In this document: in pieces, positions 34,557 to 46,521 of the stretch
How positions within the stretch are numbered: position 1 is the stretch's first letter
Layout: every line of letters begins with the position of its first letter
NCBI GenBank assembly: GCA_024704765.1
Contig: JAKMXF010000352.1
Span: forward strand, 1-64,000
Length of the DNA stretch: 64,000 nucleotides
Direction of reading: 5' to 3'
From: Oopsacas minuta
Taxonomy: Eukaryota > Porifera > Hexactinellida > Lyssacinosida > Leucopsacidae
Translations under genes and position numbers: made by a program
Notes under the pieces: generated by a model
Told to the model about the DNA's origin: nothing
Seen by the model: the letters and a program-made list of their open reading frames with translations, nothing else
The model's database searches: none

Positions 34557-34720
34557 GGCTGGAGTATGAAATAATACAGTAGGAAAAAGGGCCCTTAAAG
34601 AATTCTATACCACTTGGTTGGAAAAGTTACCAGAAAGATGGAAACGATGTATAAAGATAAAGGGGGAATTTATCGAAACATTCAATAATCAATTATGATA
34701 AGTATGGGTGTATTATAAGA
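34557..34720 (+). pseudogene. DD34D mariner transposase relic, right part
   Basis: Continuation of 30535-30819 after the hAT. The translation reads LEYE..., then TTWLEKLPERWKRCIKIKGE and FIETFNNQL, the normal C-terminus of mariner transposases (an LxxRWxxCIxxxGxYxE pattern). No terminal repeat was recognised after it. Confidence 0.75.
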
Positions 34721-34756
34721 ATTATCAAAAATAGTCTCAATATTTATTGAACCATG

Positions 34757-35097
34757 TACAAAGCGTTTTCACTAAATTTCAAATCCGGGGAATAGTAAGT
34801 GAATTCCTGGGCTATATAAATATTTGATTGTGAATTTCACATTTCGCCACATAGAAATTGTGAAACTAAACCATACAAAGAGTTTTCAGTTAATTTCAAA
34901 AGGGAGGGCATATTCACTGCAATACTGAACTATACTAAGCCTCCAGTCAATTTCATATTCGGCTAATAGTGAGTGAATTCCTGAATTATACAAAGATTTG
35001 ATCGTCGATTTCACCCTTCGCCACATAAGAATTGTGAGACTAAACTTATCAAAGAGTTGCCTGTCAGTTAAAATTGTGAGCACATATTCATTGCAAT
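34757..35097. repeat. About 176-bp tandem satellite, left block
   Basis: Units begin TACAAAGCGTTTTCACT at 34757 and TATACTAAGCCTCCAGTC at about 34931, a 176-bp step. Conserved inside are TTCGCCACATAGAAATTGTG and GGACATATTCACTGCAATAC. The second unit is interrupted by the hAT at 35098. Confidence 0.85.
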
Positions 35098-37471
35098 TAG
35101 GGTTTACAATCCTGGGATTCGGGATTGAGCTGATGCTGAATCCAGGATTGTATATTATGCCCTAAATAATTTGCTTAAGTTAATACATACTTTATGAAAT
35201 TTATTTGAAAAGCTTTAATGAATAGATAAAATTATCACTACAATAATGAAGAAGAAAGAATGAAAAATAAATGAATGTAATAATATTAAGTATGTGATGA
35301 ATATTGATAAGAATTAGTGAATATTTATTTAGGAGCGATTGTTTCTAATAAATCAAAGATTGTCCAGCATTGTATCACCAAGTCTACTTCTGAATCTATT
35401 GCTAAGGTATGCACAAGAGGAAAATACACGTTCTGCCTCGACAGAGGTTGGAGGAACTGTGAGTAGAATTTGGTAACTCATTTCCAAAAATGCCCTCTCT
35501 TCCCAGTCTGTTCAGCTATAGTAATTTCATATTTTAGGATAGATGACAATGATTTCTTTGGATTCGTTGTCTGTTGACTGGGTACCCGTAGAGATGCATC
35601 AATTGCTAGTTGCAGCTTCTTCGCTCTTGGTAAATCACCTGGATCTGGACTTTGTGAATTTACCACATTTACTTCATTTTCCTCCAACAGTTTTTCTTCG
35701 TCCTTCGCTTTCCACATTAGTCTTGAAAGCAAGTTGTTGCAAAATGTCGTTATTAAACATCTTTTTCTAGTTGTGCTTGTGGATTGTGTAGGCATTGTGG
35801 AATTACAGCTGCATCTTTATACCGCTCCTGTACCATGCGTTGATTAATAGCTTTTTGGATTGCTTCATTAAGACTTGAATGGGAACTTAGTGACTCATCT
35901 AATAGAAATTTAATAGTTGCTTCTGTCGTAATCAAGTTTGCGTCCCGTTTGCATAGTGCCTCTAGTGCAGCATTGATTGGCCCCAGAGAGTGGATTATTC
36001 TTGAGATTTCCGTAATTTCATGATCGCTAAGATTTATCACTTCCTGAAGGTCCAACAATACTTTTTGAAAAGGCAGCTTAATCTTGACTATTCGTTCAAA
36101 CATATTCAATAATGAACGCCACCTAGTCTTACAATAGAGTATCAAATTTAGACCGTTTGGATAAATTTCCTTCACATAACGTTGTAATACATCATTTTTC
36201 AAAGGTGAGCGTTTAAAGAACTTGGCAATTGTACGTACCTTATTCGCTAACTCAAGAATTTCAAAGCGTAGACAATTCATATTTTCTTGAGCAACATCAC
36301 CTATTAGGATTAATCCAATCAGTCTCATCATCTTCATCCGCTATTTCTAAATCACCTTCTTCATCAGTTTCATTCGCACTTGAATAATAGGAATGTTCTC
36401 CTATGTTACGTGATTTAGAATAGAAACATCTTGAATTACAAGTTGAAGACCATGTGCATAACATAATTGCTAGAATGGTTGTATTTACGTCCGACTTTTC
36501 TCATCATGGTACAACCGTCTGTTGTTATAGCTATAATATCAGATTGTAAATCCATTCCAAATTCATTGAGCTTCATTGATATCACTTCGAAACACTTTTC
36601 TACCGAAAATGTATCTCTTATCCTGACCAATCCAAGTTTCCAAAAGGATTCTTTGCCGTGTATATGGATATTTATATATCTTCTGTTTTGTAAAGATGTC
36701 CATTCATCAAAAGTAAGAGTAACTTTTCATTTTTCGATTTACTAGTCCACAAACTTCTGACAACTTTCTAGCGTAAATTATCAGCATTATTCATAACTTG
36801 TGCTTTTAATCCATTGACAGAATTTGGTTGAGAGTGGTCAAGAGCACTAAGAGATTTCTTAGGTCGGACGAAGTTACAAAGATATTGAATAAAAGGCCAT
36901 CATAAGCAGTCATTCTTGCTAGAATCACTGATGAAACGGTCAAGTTTCCCCGCCACATTATGTTGGAAATATGGTCTGAATAACTGCACGAGCTAGTGCG
37001 TTTTAGTACATCAATCCCATGGATACTTGTCAAATGAACATGCAAACCTTTTGATGATCCGCCATCGCACTTGGTCACTTTCTTGCAAATTTGGCATTCA
37101 GCAAGTTTGGAGCATTGTGAACGCTTGAAATGCTGCCAAATCTCAGCGCCTTCAAATTATCGAAAGATAATATTTTCTGCCATCATGCAACAGGTAACTG
37201 GTATTGAAAGAGAATGTAGTTTTTTGACTCTGACATACAGGTATAGATTAATATATATATATAGTGACATCATACTTATAATTGAATACATGATTCTAAC
37301 CTATTATTATTTAACACATGTACAACTATTAGTAAGGAATCATGTCTTGATTTACAAGCGATTCGCATCAGTGAAATTCGGAGAGTATTCATCAAAAATA
37401 AATTGATCCAAATTTCTAGGATTATATTGAATCCTGGGATTGAGGTTCCAATCCCGGGATTGCAAACCCTA
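35098..37471 (-). mobile_element. hAT element inserted in the 176-bp satellite
   Basis: The termini are TAGGGTTTACAATCCTGGGA and the inverse TCCCGGGATTGCAAACCCTA. The flanks are ATTGCAAT (35090-35097) and ATTGTAAT (37472-37479), an 8-bp duplication with one change. The satellite unit resumes in register after the element. Confidence 0.92.
35335..37078 (-). pseudogene. hAT transposase (BED-like), decayed
   Basis: The N-terminal piece 37078-36806 has HVHLTSIHGIDVLKR, resembling the His end of a BED finger. 36630-36436 has SDIIAITTDGCTMMRKVGRK, the motif around the second catalytic Asp (TDGxxxM). 36337-35753 is a 194-residue clean frame with ILELANKVRTIAKFFKRS and LILYCKTRWRSLLNMFERI (the CxTRWxS motif). 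35795-35478 follows. Near 35460-35340 a further frame gives PPTSVEAERVFSSCAYLSNR then FRSRLGDTMLDNL, the hAT C-terminal motif. At least three frame changes separate these parts. Confidence 0.85.
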
Positions 37472-37479
37472 ATTGTAAT

Positions 37480-37930
37480 ACTGCAATATACAAAGCTTTT
37501 TCACTCATTTCAATTTTCAGCACATTGTAAAAGAATTTCAGAACTATGGAAAGCTTAGATAGTCAATTTCTACTTTCGCCACATAAAAATCATCATATCG
37601 AACTTTACAAAGCGTATTCACTCAATTTCAAAAGAGAGGACATATTCACTGCAATACTTCAATATACAATGCTTTTCACTCAATTTCAATTTAAGGCATA
37701 TTATAAAAGAATTTCTGAACCATACAAAATCAGATAGTCAATTTCTACATTCGCCACATAGAAATCGTGAACATACACTATATAATGAACTGTCGGTCAC
37801 TTTCAAAAGTGAGGACATACTCGCTACAATACTGGACTATACAAAGCGTTTTCACTCAATCTCCAATTTCGGCAAATGGGAAGAGAAATCCTGAACTATA
37901 CAAGGATTTAATAGTATATAGAAATTCTGG
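37480..37930. repeat. About 176-bp tandem satellite, right block
   Basis: Units start at 37489, 37665 and 37840 (TACAAAGC or TACAATGC, then TTTTCACTCA), steps of 176 and 175 bp. The last unit breaks off near 37930. With the left block this makes about five units. Confidence 0.85.
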
Positions 37931-39851
37931 TAAATTACGAGTTAGGATGAGTTTGTACTATCTACTAAATTAATAATGAAAAAGGTCACATCATCATTTT
38001 TGAGAGGATTTCAATGTATGTATAATTAATTTAGAAATCAGCATGTTCACCATAATTCCTTCAATGTTATTGAGAGTAATCAATATATTGATATCATTAT
38101 ATTCTTTTATGATTATCCCTTCTATCTGTATATTTAAGTGTTGTAACAGTTTTTTAAGTTTAGTATTCTATTTCAGGATACCAAGAATTGCTTTTGATTA
38201 TGTATAATATAGAAAATATGGGTATTGTACAATACCATTGGTAGGATAATTATTCTAAGCTGTATGTAGTTAATAATTATGAGAAAAGAATATACCCAGT
38301 TTGTACTTAAAGTGTTTATAATATAATTCTTTGGAATAGTACTTCGTTCCAAATCGTCTCATGATAATAATCTTTTTCCAATAAAGGAGATACATGTTTA
38401 CAATTCAGTGTGGTGTTAACTGGAAAATTGTAAATTATATATGTAGATTTATCAAAGTATAATCTAAGAAAGGCACTTACCAAATATTCTCATCTGTTCT
38501 TCCTCAGTTGTTTACAAATTGTTTTGTTGGTTACTCGTGTGTTTACTACGTATGAAATTTATATCTATCATTAGTTTGATCCAAAGTAGGTAGTTGAAGT
38601 TGTAAAAGTTTCCATCATGCGACACAAATTATTCCATATTGGGAGATTACAGAAATAATTTTGTCGCAAACGGAGGTGCCAAAATTCTCAGGTAATCGGA
38701 TTCCATAATATATACAACATAAAATAGAGTTGATAGAAATGAAACAGTCCTGTACTGTTTTGAAGCTGATGAACATATCACTCAGCTTTTGACCGCTATG
38801 CACATGGTTGCATCGTGTTGGAATCAGTATTTGTTGTGTATGAATACCCGTCAAATCTCCAATAGGTATGATCATCATCATGCTTAGCATTGAAGACTAA
38901 TACATTTATATACGCTTGGGTCCTAAATAGTTAAATCTACTGTAATTCCCTTTCGGCCTGCAATTATATCCAGTTCATATAGGTAGTCATAGAATTCCTG
39001 CTCAAACGTAAATGCCGACATCTGCATTACGTTTATTATTTGTCCTTGGTCATCACAAATTATTCCAAATAAAATAATTATCAATTGGTTGTACAATATC
39101 TCTGTACCGGAAATAATATAAAGAGGGCCGGGTATAAGCAATTGCCGTCACATATTACTCAGATAAGTTACTATTTCGTCCAAAAACTGTGATAAACTAA
39201 GAGTTATGGACACATAGCACGGTATTTTTGAAAAGTTTTTAAGAGGAGCTAGTCAATATTTCATGAATTAGAGAAGCAATGGTTTGAACTAAGTGCATAA
39301 CATATAAATTATGTACTTTGCTGGTAAGTATCTTTTAATTACTAACACATAATTGATAATATTGCCGTGAGTGATGAATTCTAATCAATATATTATTGTA
39401 TAACACCTATAAATTCATAATATGGTCGCAAGCACTGAATTCTAACTTCTGTTGAATATACTTTTTCCCACAAGAAAATGATAGTATCTTATGAGAAATA
39501 GACTCGTAGAAGCCAATCTCTTATATCTGATGAAAATGGCATTGGAATCGCCTGATACCTTGTCAAATGAAGAACTTGAACAGATAGTGAATGTTTGGAC
39601 TAGAAATCCAAGAAGAATTATTGTTTGATAATCATACCATTTCATTCATTGATTTTATCAAATTTCAAAAATAATAAAAATTTACTAGTGAAATTTGGCT
39701 ATAGCTCAGGGGGGGCGCGAAACTCTTTACAGGGACTGCATTTTGCCCCCTCAAATCATCTAGACAAACCTTGAGCAAATAATTTTCAGGATTTCAAAGT
39801 CTACTAAAATCAATCATTCCTGAATGTTTGTTACGTAGCTGTAATACCATA
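37931..39851. other. AT-rich stretch without a recognised gene
   Basis: Reverse frames 38615-38890 and 38923-39141 (91 and 72 codons) and a short forward frame at 39491-39625 (MRNRLVEANLLYLMKMALES..., ending in TGA) look protein-like but match nothing I know. The forward one could be a small last exon. A G-run/C-run pair near 39710-39750 may be an eroded hAT terminus. Confidence 0.35.
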
Positions 39852-40035
39852 CTTGCCAACCTGAATGAAAAAAGCGGGACATCATAGGATCGCCGAGGTA
39901 GTATAATTGTTTTAAACTGGACTAAAAAAAGTGGAATAATTATGATATTAATTTTGACCGCCATTAGCCTCATTAGCCCTAACTAATACGTCCGAAAAAT
40001 CTTCACATCCCGCAAAATAGGGACAGTTGGCAAGC
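39852..40035. mobile_element. 184-bp MITE with CTTGCCAAC termini
   Basis: The left end is CTTGCCAACCTGAATG and the right end is GGGACAGTTGGCAAGC. Subterminal GCGGGAC/GTCCC words occur. The flanking 8-mers ATACCATA and AATCCATA agree at six of eight positions, consistent with an old hAT duplication. A partial relative lies at 22650. Confidence 0.6.
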
Positions 40036-41026
40036 AATCCATAGGTTGTACAAATTTAACCTTAAGAATCAAAAGGGTGCTGGACACTGCAAAGTGGTGC
40101 CTTGATCAGATATTGAGCTTGTCGTAAGTATTAACTATCTTCATGAGCACTGTCGACAACAGAAAATTCGAATTATCAGATAAAACAATGATTCTAATTT
40201 ACTGTTATTCGAATTAATGAAAATTAACTGTAGTCAACTGTAACTTAATGATTGTAGGCACAACAGCTAAATTCTAGCTGTTAACAGCAACAAGCTGTTT
40301 CCATCTTTGTTGATCCAAATATAATATTATTAACAGAAACTAGGTATTGTCGTTGTTTAGGACTAAATGTATTAATGTGGTTTACATTAACACATTTATA
40401 TCGAAATAATACAAGAAAAGAAACTCGCTTTCTATGGTTATCTTTGGCAACGGGGTACTGTGATAAGAAATATAATATTATGAACAGCTTATTGGGAATT
40501 CTTATTGTTGTATGTTTGTAGGTAGTATACAATATTTATATATGTGAGCATAGAAGAAAGGTAAATACACAATAGAAAACGGATTTAGTTACTTAGTTAT
40601 CTTTGACATCGAACTATTTTAGTTTTAGTTTGAGAGAAATTAATTGTTTGAATATGTGCAAAGACGAAGGAGTACAGTTGAATATGTGTGAAGTGAGAGA
40701 ATAGTAGGTTTACGAGCTCTGTTGGCTGATAATGAATAAATCTACGAAATTCTGGCAAAGGGAATTCAACACAACTAAATATTTAACTACATTTACTTAC
40801 TGGCTATACGAAAAACAACATTGTACTAAAATAGATTTTAACACGGTAGATATAATAAAACTTTTAAAGAAAACTGAAAACACTTGGTTTCAGAAGAGCT
40901 AATGAAATATTAACTCTCTATTTTACATTTTTGAATATACTCTCAGTGTTGTAATATATTTGGTATGATAGATATTACAAAATGTATCATATTTGCTTTT
41001 TAATAATTCCTAAGAAAACAACCTCT
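40036..41026. other. AT-rich stretch, nothing recognised
   Basis: A reverse frame 40281-40532 (83 codons) is unrecognised. There are no termini or tandem repeats. Confidence 0.45.
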
Positions 41027-41735
41027 AGACGGTTTAGTTACCGAGATGGCTTTTTTGAAATGGCTGAGGAATATCAAATATTGTTGAGATTATGTGTAAA
41101 GTTGGCCACGACATACCAGTTGAGTGTACAGCCGTTACATATCTCATAGTAACTTAATTCATGTCTCCGGGTGTAAAAGGTACGTTCACAAAGGTATGGT
41201 GGCTAGGTATGTAGAGAGGAGGGGTGTATGTAGGGGGAGCAGCGCTCCTCCAAGACAAATTCAAGAGGGAGCGCCGCGCCCCACTACAAATTCAGGAGGG
41301 AGAGGCGTTCGCTCACTTTAACTTGATTATTGTTATTATATTATAAGAAAGGTAGATTAAGTTTTCCAGAGTTGCCCTTCTTTCGTACTTTCGTACTCTA
41401 GTCAACTCCGCTTAATGGGATATCATTGGCACCGTGCCATTTCCAACCTAATAAATAGGTTAAACTTGTTGGCGCGTCCTTCGGAATTTTTAACATTGCA
41501 CTGCATTGTTTTGGCAAAGTGATTTTACATATTCTGGACCATTATAACAACGGTGCAATTGGTTTATATTACTTGTGGATTACAGAATGGTCGTTAATTG
41601 GAAAATACCTTTGTTTTAACATTTTATGAGTAATATGTTCTTGCCCCACTAGAAATTTGAGCACTACACCCTGGTTGAGAGCGTGTGAGGAAGGAAGAGT
41701 AGCATGTCTTTATGACATCTATCACATTTGACTCT
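41027..41735. repeat. Dispersed segment, copy 1, interrupted by a MITE
   Basis: 41027-41218 and 41674-41735 together match 55969-56210 at roughly 80 per cent by eye (CTCTAGACGG..., GCCACGACATACCAGTTGA, CCGGGTGTAAAAGG, TTTATGACATCTATC). Both copies contain ATG-(T/C)-CTCCGGGTGTAAAAGG-like coding-looking sequence (MSPGVKGTFTK here) directly before GTATGG, which would be a good splice donor. The parent element is unknown. Confidence 0.65.
41219..41673. mobile_element. 455-bp hAT-type MITE with target duplication and paralogous empty site
   Basis: The left end is GAGGGGTGTATGTAGG and the right end, read inward, is CAGGGTGTAGTGCTC. The flanks are GTAGAGAG (41211-41218) and GTTGAGAG (41674-41681). 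The related segment at 56150-56175 runs straight through this site (GTAAGTCGAGAGGGTG), showing the uninterrupted state. Confidence 0.8.
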
Positions 41736-44700
41736 GAAGAAGGCTAGTCAGCCGTGGGTCAACTTTCCTCATTTATGGAAAGCTTGCTAATAGAATCGTT
41801 GACAAATGGTATATGTGGATCTTTCATTCATTCTCCTTGAGCTGAACATAGAAATACAGGTTTTTGAACAGTTCCCTGGTAGTACATTTGAACTTCTATA
41901 ATTAGGAAGGTGGGGCCGTCGAATCTCGTAACCCCATCCCAATTTGAAACGTCAATTGCAAATGTCCTTGAACGAGAAATATATGAGTATGGTCACTCCC
42001 TCCAAACGTTTTTCTATGATATTGGATGAATATACTATGGCCTAAGGTTGTAGGTCGAAAAAAAACATTTGGAAGAAATAACTTTTCGATGAAATTGTTT
42101 ACCCATTCCCAAGTCGCGAGGTTGTTTCTACGGAAATGAAGAAAGGTGGACAAAAATTACCTCCGCTTATAGGGGCTGCACTGTATCCTGGATTCAGCAA
42201 TATAGCCTCTGCGCGGGAGAACTTTCGTGTGAATTTGAGTCTTTGCTTTGGAAATTTCAGTTTCTGATAAAGTTAAGTTAGTGGTTCATTCCGATCTTAA
42301 GGAGGTATATTTTGTCTATATTTGAATTATGTGATGAGTCACAGCTGGAATTGAAATCGCCAGGCACTGTAGAGTTTTCTCTAATGAACATGATTCATTT
42401 GATGTCATCATAGACAGTGCTAGTTTCGACCAATTACATATATCTTGGGAAAGCACAAAAGGGTTTACTCAGGGTATATCGTAGGGCTGGGAAGTGGAAC
42501 ATGCTCACAGGGATCTAAAACAATATCCACAAGGGCACAAGACATGGTAACAATCGACTGAACATACTCACCCCAATAGGGTGAGTACATGCTTACAATA
42601 TAATTGAAAAGATGTTCCCAAGGGAATGAGAACATGGTCACAAAGGACTGAGAACACGTATTTTCGCAATAACGAACTAAATATTTGAGTTTGTAAAAAT
42701 ATAATCCTCTAAATCTTTCATATTCAGCCTATATCATTAGGCCATATTCTTGTAACTAAATGTCTGAATATACACGTGTTGGAAGAACTGGCTATACAAA
42801 TTGACTCAAAAAGTTACAGGAAATACGCATTTGAAATTATTGATGGGCAATAGGTGGTATGAGGAGTTCGCCATCCCAACCTCCCAACTTTAAGAGGTTA
42901 TAGTTTTTTGACATTTTTCAGTATATAATTGTTTGTTTTGATAATGTAGCGAGTTTTTTTATACTTCCCATGTGCACCCTTGAAGTTATTAACAAATTTC
43001 TGTCATTGATTGTCACATTGCAACAATTGTTTTCAAAATCCCAAAAACTCAGAAAGAATTATACTTACTTTATGCAGTGGTGGCGGAAGCACATTATTGT
43101 TAGGGGGCTTGTTGCCCAGGAAAAAAATCGGCCCCTCTACATTCAGAGCCCGGTTTCATATAAAATTCCTCTATGCAGATACAAATATTGTATCATATTA
43201 TCTTTCTAGTCAAATTCGTAATACGGAATTTTGTATATTGTTAGTTAAATTTACTGTTTTTATTGAGATTTCAATCAGGAATACTTGTTAATGATATTTC
43301 GAACGACATCCTGTTGACTACGTCATTTCCATTGAACATTATAGTAAGTGACTGTAAGTGCATTTTTCACATTTAACGTAAATACTGGTCTAGAACCAAT
43401 GTTTCTTTCTGAAAATGTGGGGTCTACTCTTGACTGTCAAAATCTCAAATTCAATTATTGTCAGGACGACAGATGAATTAATAGAATTTTGGTGAGTCTA
43501 TATTTTAATATTTGTATTTATCTGTCTCTCTGTGTGTCTATCTGTCTGTCTGTTTGTCCATTGCCAAGGATAGGATTTATGGAATGATGCACTGAATTCG
43601 AAATTCATAGTTCTGAGATTCATCATTTTCGAGACAATCAGAAAGTTAACATAATTCAATAAATTTGACTAAAGATATCGATTATGCTGAATCAGATCTT
43701 ACACTGTTAATTATTCATGTGATTTTTTGAAATTTTTGTGATTACAAGGAAAACCAGTTTCAAAAATAGTTTGGAAACTTTGTTTCAACTATTTTACCGA
43801 GGTACTGTGATTCCGAATTTCGCTGTTTCTTATCACGTTTAATTGATAGTACTCATAAAAATTCGCGGCACGAAGTGCAGAGTTACATGCGAACACATAG
43901 TGTGCCATGCCGCGCAGCGCGAGCAAAGCGAAGCTGCTCGTTATCATAACATACAATCTAAACAATACATTACTTCTGGGTTACAAATCGCATTATATTC
44001 GCAACAAATGAATAACAAGTATCACATAGGATGAGTAAATTACTATCGTGTTAATTACCACAATAGTAATACATTCCCCGTATCATCCATGGAAAATATA
44101 TTATTTGCATTTTATGCATTAAAATCCAGATCTATTAAAGAACAGTGCTTACATAAATCGCTGTGAGGCACCAGGATATCGAAGGAGTCAGGTTGGCTTT
44201 GCTATTGCTCTGGGTCCTGGACTTGCACATACATGAATATACATATTTTTGGGCGCACAATTATATCTGGCCGTAGGCATAGGCGGATTTGCATATAGGC
44301 TAATCCGACCCTGTATCTGAACAATTTCAATTATCCGAACACCTAAATACAAAGTGTATGACGAATGTTTTCAGAAAATCGAGGGTTTACATTTAGTAAA
44401 TGGTAGTTGGATAAGTATCATTAGTCAGATTTATCACAATAGACATTTTGTAGTATACATGAAATGGATACCAAGATAAGGCCCACTCGGCTGAAACACC
44501 TGAAACTTTTCTTCAGGGGGGCTACAGCCCCTGTAGCCCTAGTGATTCAACCGCCTAAGATTTAACGATGTTTGTTAAGGAATCACAATCTCATTTAGCA
44601 CTGAAATTCTCCGCAGTTTCATGTCACAATGTCTTTCCAAAATTCCATTTTCACAGAATACTATTTGATTTCTAAATATTGGATAAATTTTGTGTGCCTA

Positions 44701-46521
44701 TACACCAATTCAATGAAGTTATCGGTCTTTCTTTCAAAGATAGTTACCCGAGATTTCTTTATGTATCGATGGTTCGAAATACGCTTCTATTTATGATTGT
44801 CTCACAAATATTCAAATTTTGCTCCAGAACTTTGAGTTTGTATTTGTAGGTCATCACTAAATATGATTGGATTTGATATTTCTGTGGAGAATGTAGTTGA
44901 GTATTATGGTTGTAGTTTATAAAATATTATATAATGTGTTAGTTGGATCTATTAATTGCTCAGACTGCATGCTTCATTATTACATCGAAAAAATAATCTA
45001 GTGTCTAAATTATATATATATTAAAGTTATATAACTTTTTGTCATCCTACGTAACTATGTCGCATGTTTCACACCTTTTTGCTTTCTCGAATGTAGAAGG
45101 ACTCGAGACCCCAGTTGAAGCAAGTCTCTTAGTCACATAGACAAATATCTATCACTTTCGTGCAATACAAAAGCCAAAACCTGGAACACATCAGTATAAA
45201 GGTTAATCGGATTCCGAAAATAGTTTAGGCACGTCCGACTCAAGGTTAATTGATATTAGGATATTCACAATATCTAGTGATAACTAGTTTAGGAACATTC
45301 TCAAAAAGTTGATTGAATACTACGTGTCGAAATTCGAGTACCAAATACTTGCTTTTGCCTTATAATATCGTTGATTATATCAATCATTAAATCGTTTTCT
45401 TACTAAACCATGGAAATTTGCGTCCCATGTAGTTTCACAATAATCAGATTGAGTTACTCAAAAATTTCCATGATATTTCCAAGCGGTTTGAAATAATTTT
45501 CCCCTTGCTCAGAACCTAGACTGCATGATTATTTCTCCTCAAATTAGGAACATATATAGGAAAATTGTACAAATAATCAAGAATTCGGAAGAAAATATCG
45601 AAAAGTGCATAGACAACCAACAAACCATCACAAGTTAGTTGATATTGTAATCTAGACTTCTAGTAGATTAGAATATATAGGAAACCTGATCCTAGTTAAT
45701 ACTGTATATATAGTTGCGCATATTAGCATTATACCGTGTGAAGCAATAATAGTGTTCTATTTATGTCTGATGTTCTATATTAATTGTATATATCATAGAT
45801 GGAATTTATAGTTTGGAAATACCCTTGATCGCAGTAAAGGAATGTTTTCAATTCCTACATATAACCATGACGAATTTGTATTATAATTGAGTCCTATATC
45901 GGATACCAAAACCGTTCAGTATATTAGGATGCATGTTCTCAGTCCATTGTGAGCTTGTTTTCATTATATTTTGAGGCTGTTTTCAATCCCTTGTAAGCAT
46001 GTTCTCAGTTTATTGTGGGCTACTTTATATACTTAGCACAAAATTGATTATCAAGTAAAGTTATCGTCGATTTCCCTACTTATTGGGGTTGCTTTCATTT
46101 GTGTGACTTATAATTATCTCTAAAGTATGCTAATTCCTCACTCCCCGTTTATAAAGCTTCTTTTCTTTGGAAATCAATGAAGCTCGGGAAAAATTGACAA
46201 TGTTATAGAGGAAAATTTGAAAATTTGCTATTTCAAAACTGTATGACCAAATGACCGATATTTTAACGTAAACTTAATCAATTGTATCTCAATGACTAAC
46301 TACTCACTAAGTTGGAAGCGAATCAGAGTTTGTTGCTGAAATGACCTGGTGAATTTCCCGTGTATCTCCAAATGTAATGATCAGGCCTCATGAATTGATT
46401 GAACGTTGAGCCTTAGTTCATTACTAGCACCCAAACTGATGGCTGATTCCTTAGAAATTTATGGAATTCCAACCCTGCTATTAACCAATATTATTTTACC
46501 ATTGAATCAAATGTTGTAGAA
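41736..46521. other. Long gene-poor stretch
   Basis: No gene recognised over 4.8 kb. Items seen: a TCTG-rich microsatellite (43515-43560); a possible hAT terminus CAGTGGTGGCGGAAGCAC at 43076; a possible small hAT-like element 44278-44570 (CATAGGCGGATTTG at the left, CCGCCTAAG at the right); and a short GC-rich patch at 43860-43940. The stretch before Drosha (45900-46521) shows no earlier exon, though TGTTGTAG at 46512-46519 could be an acceptor. Confidence 0.4.
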
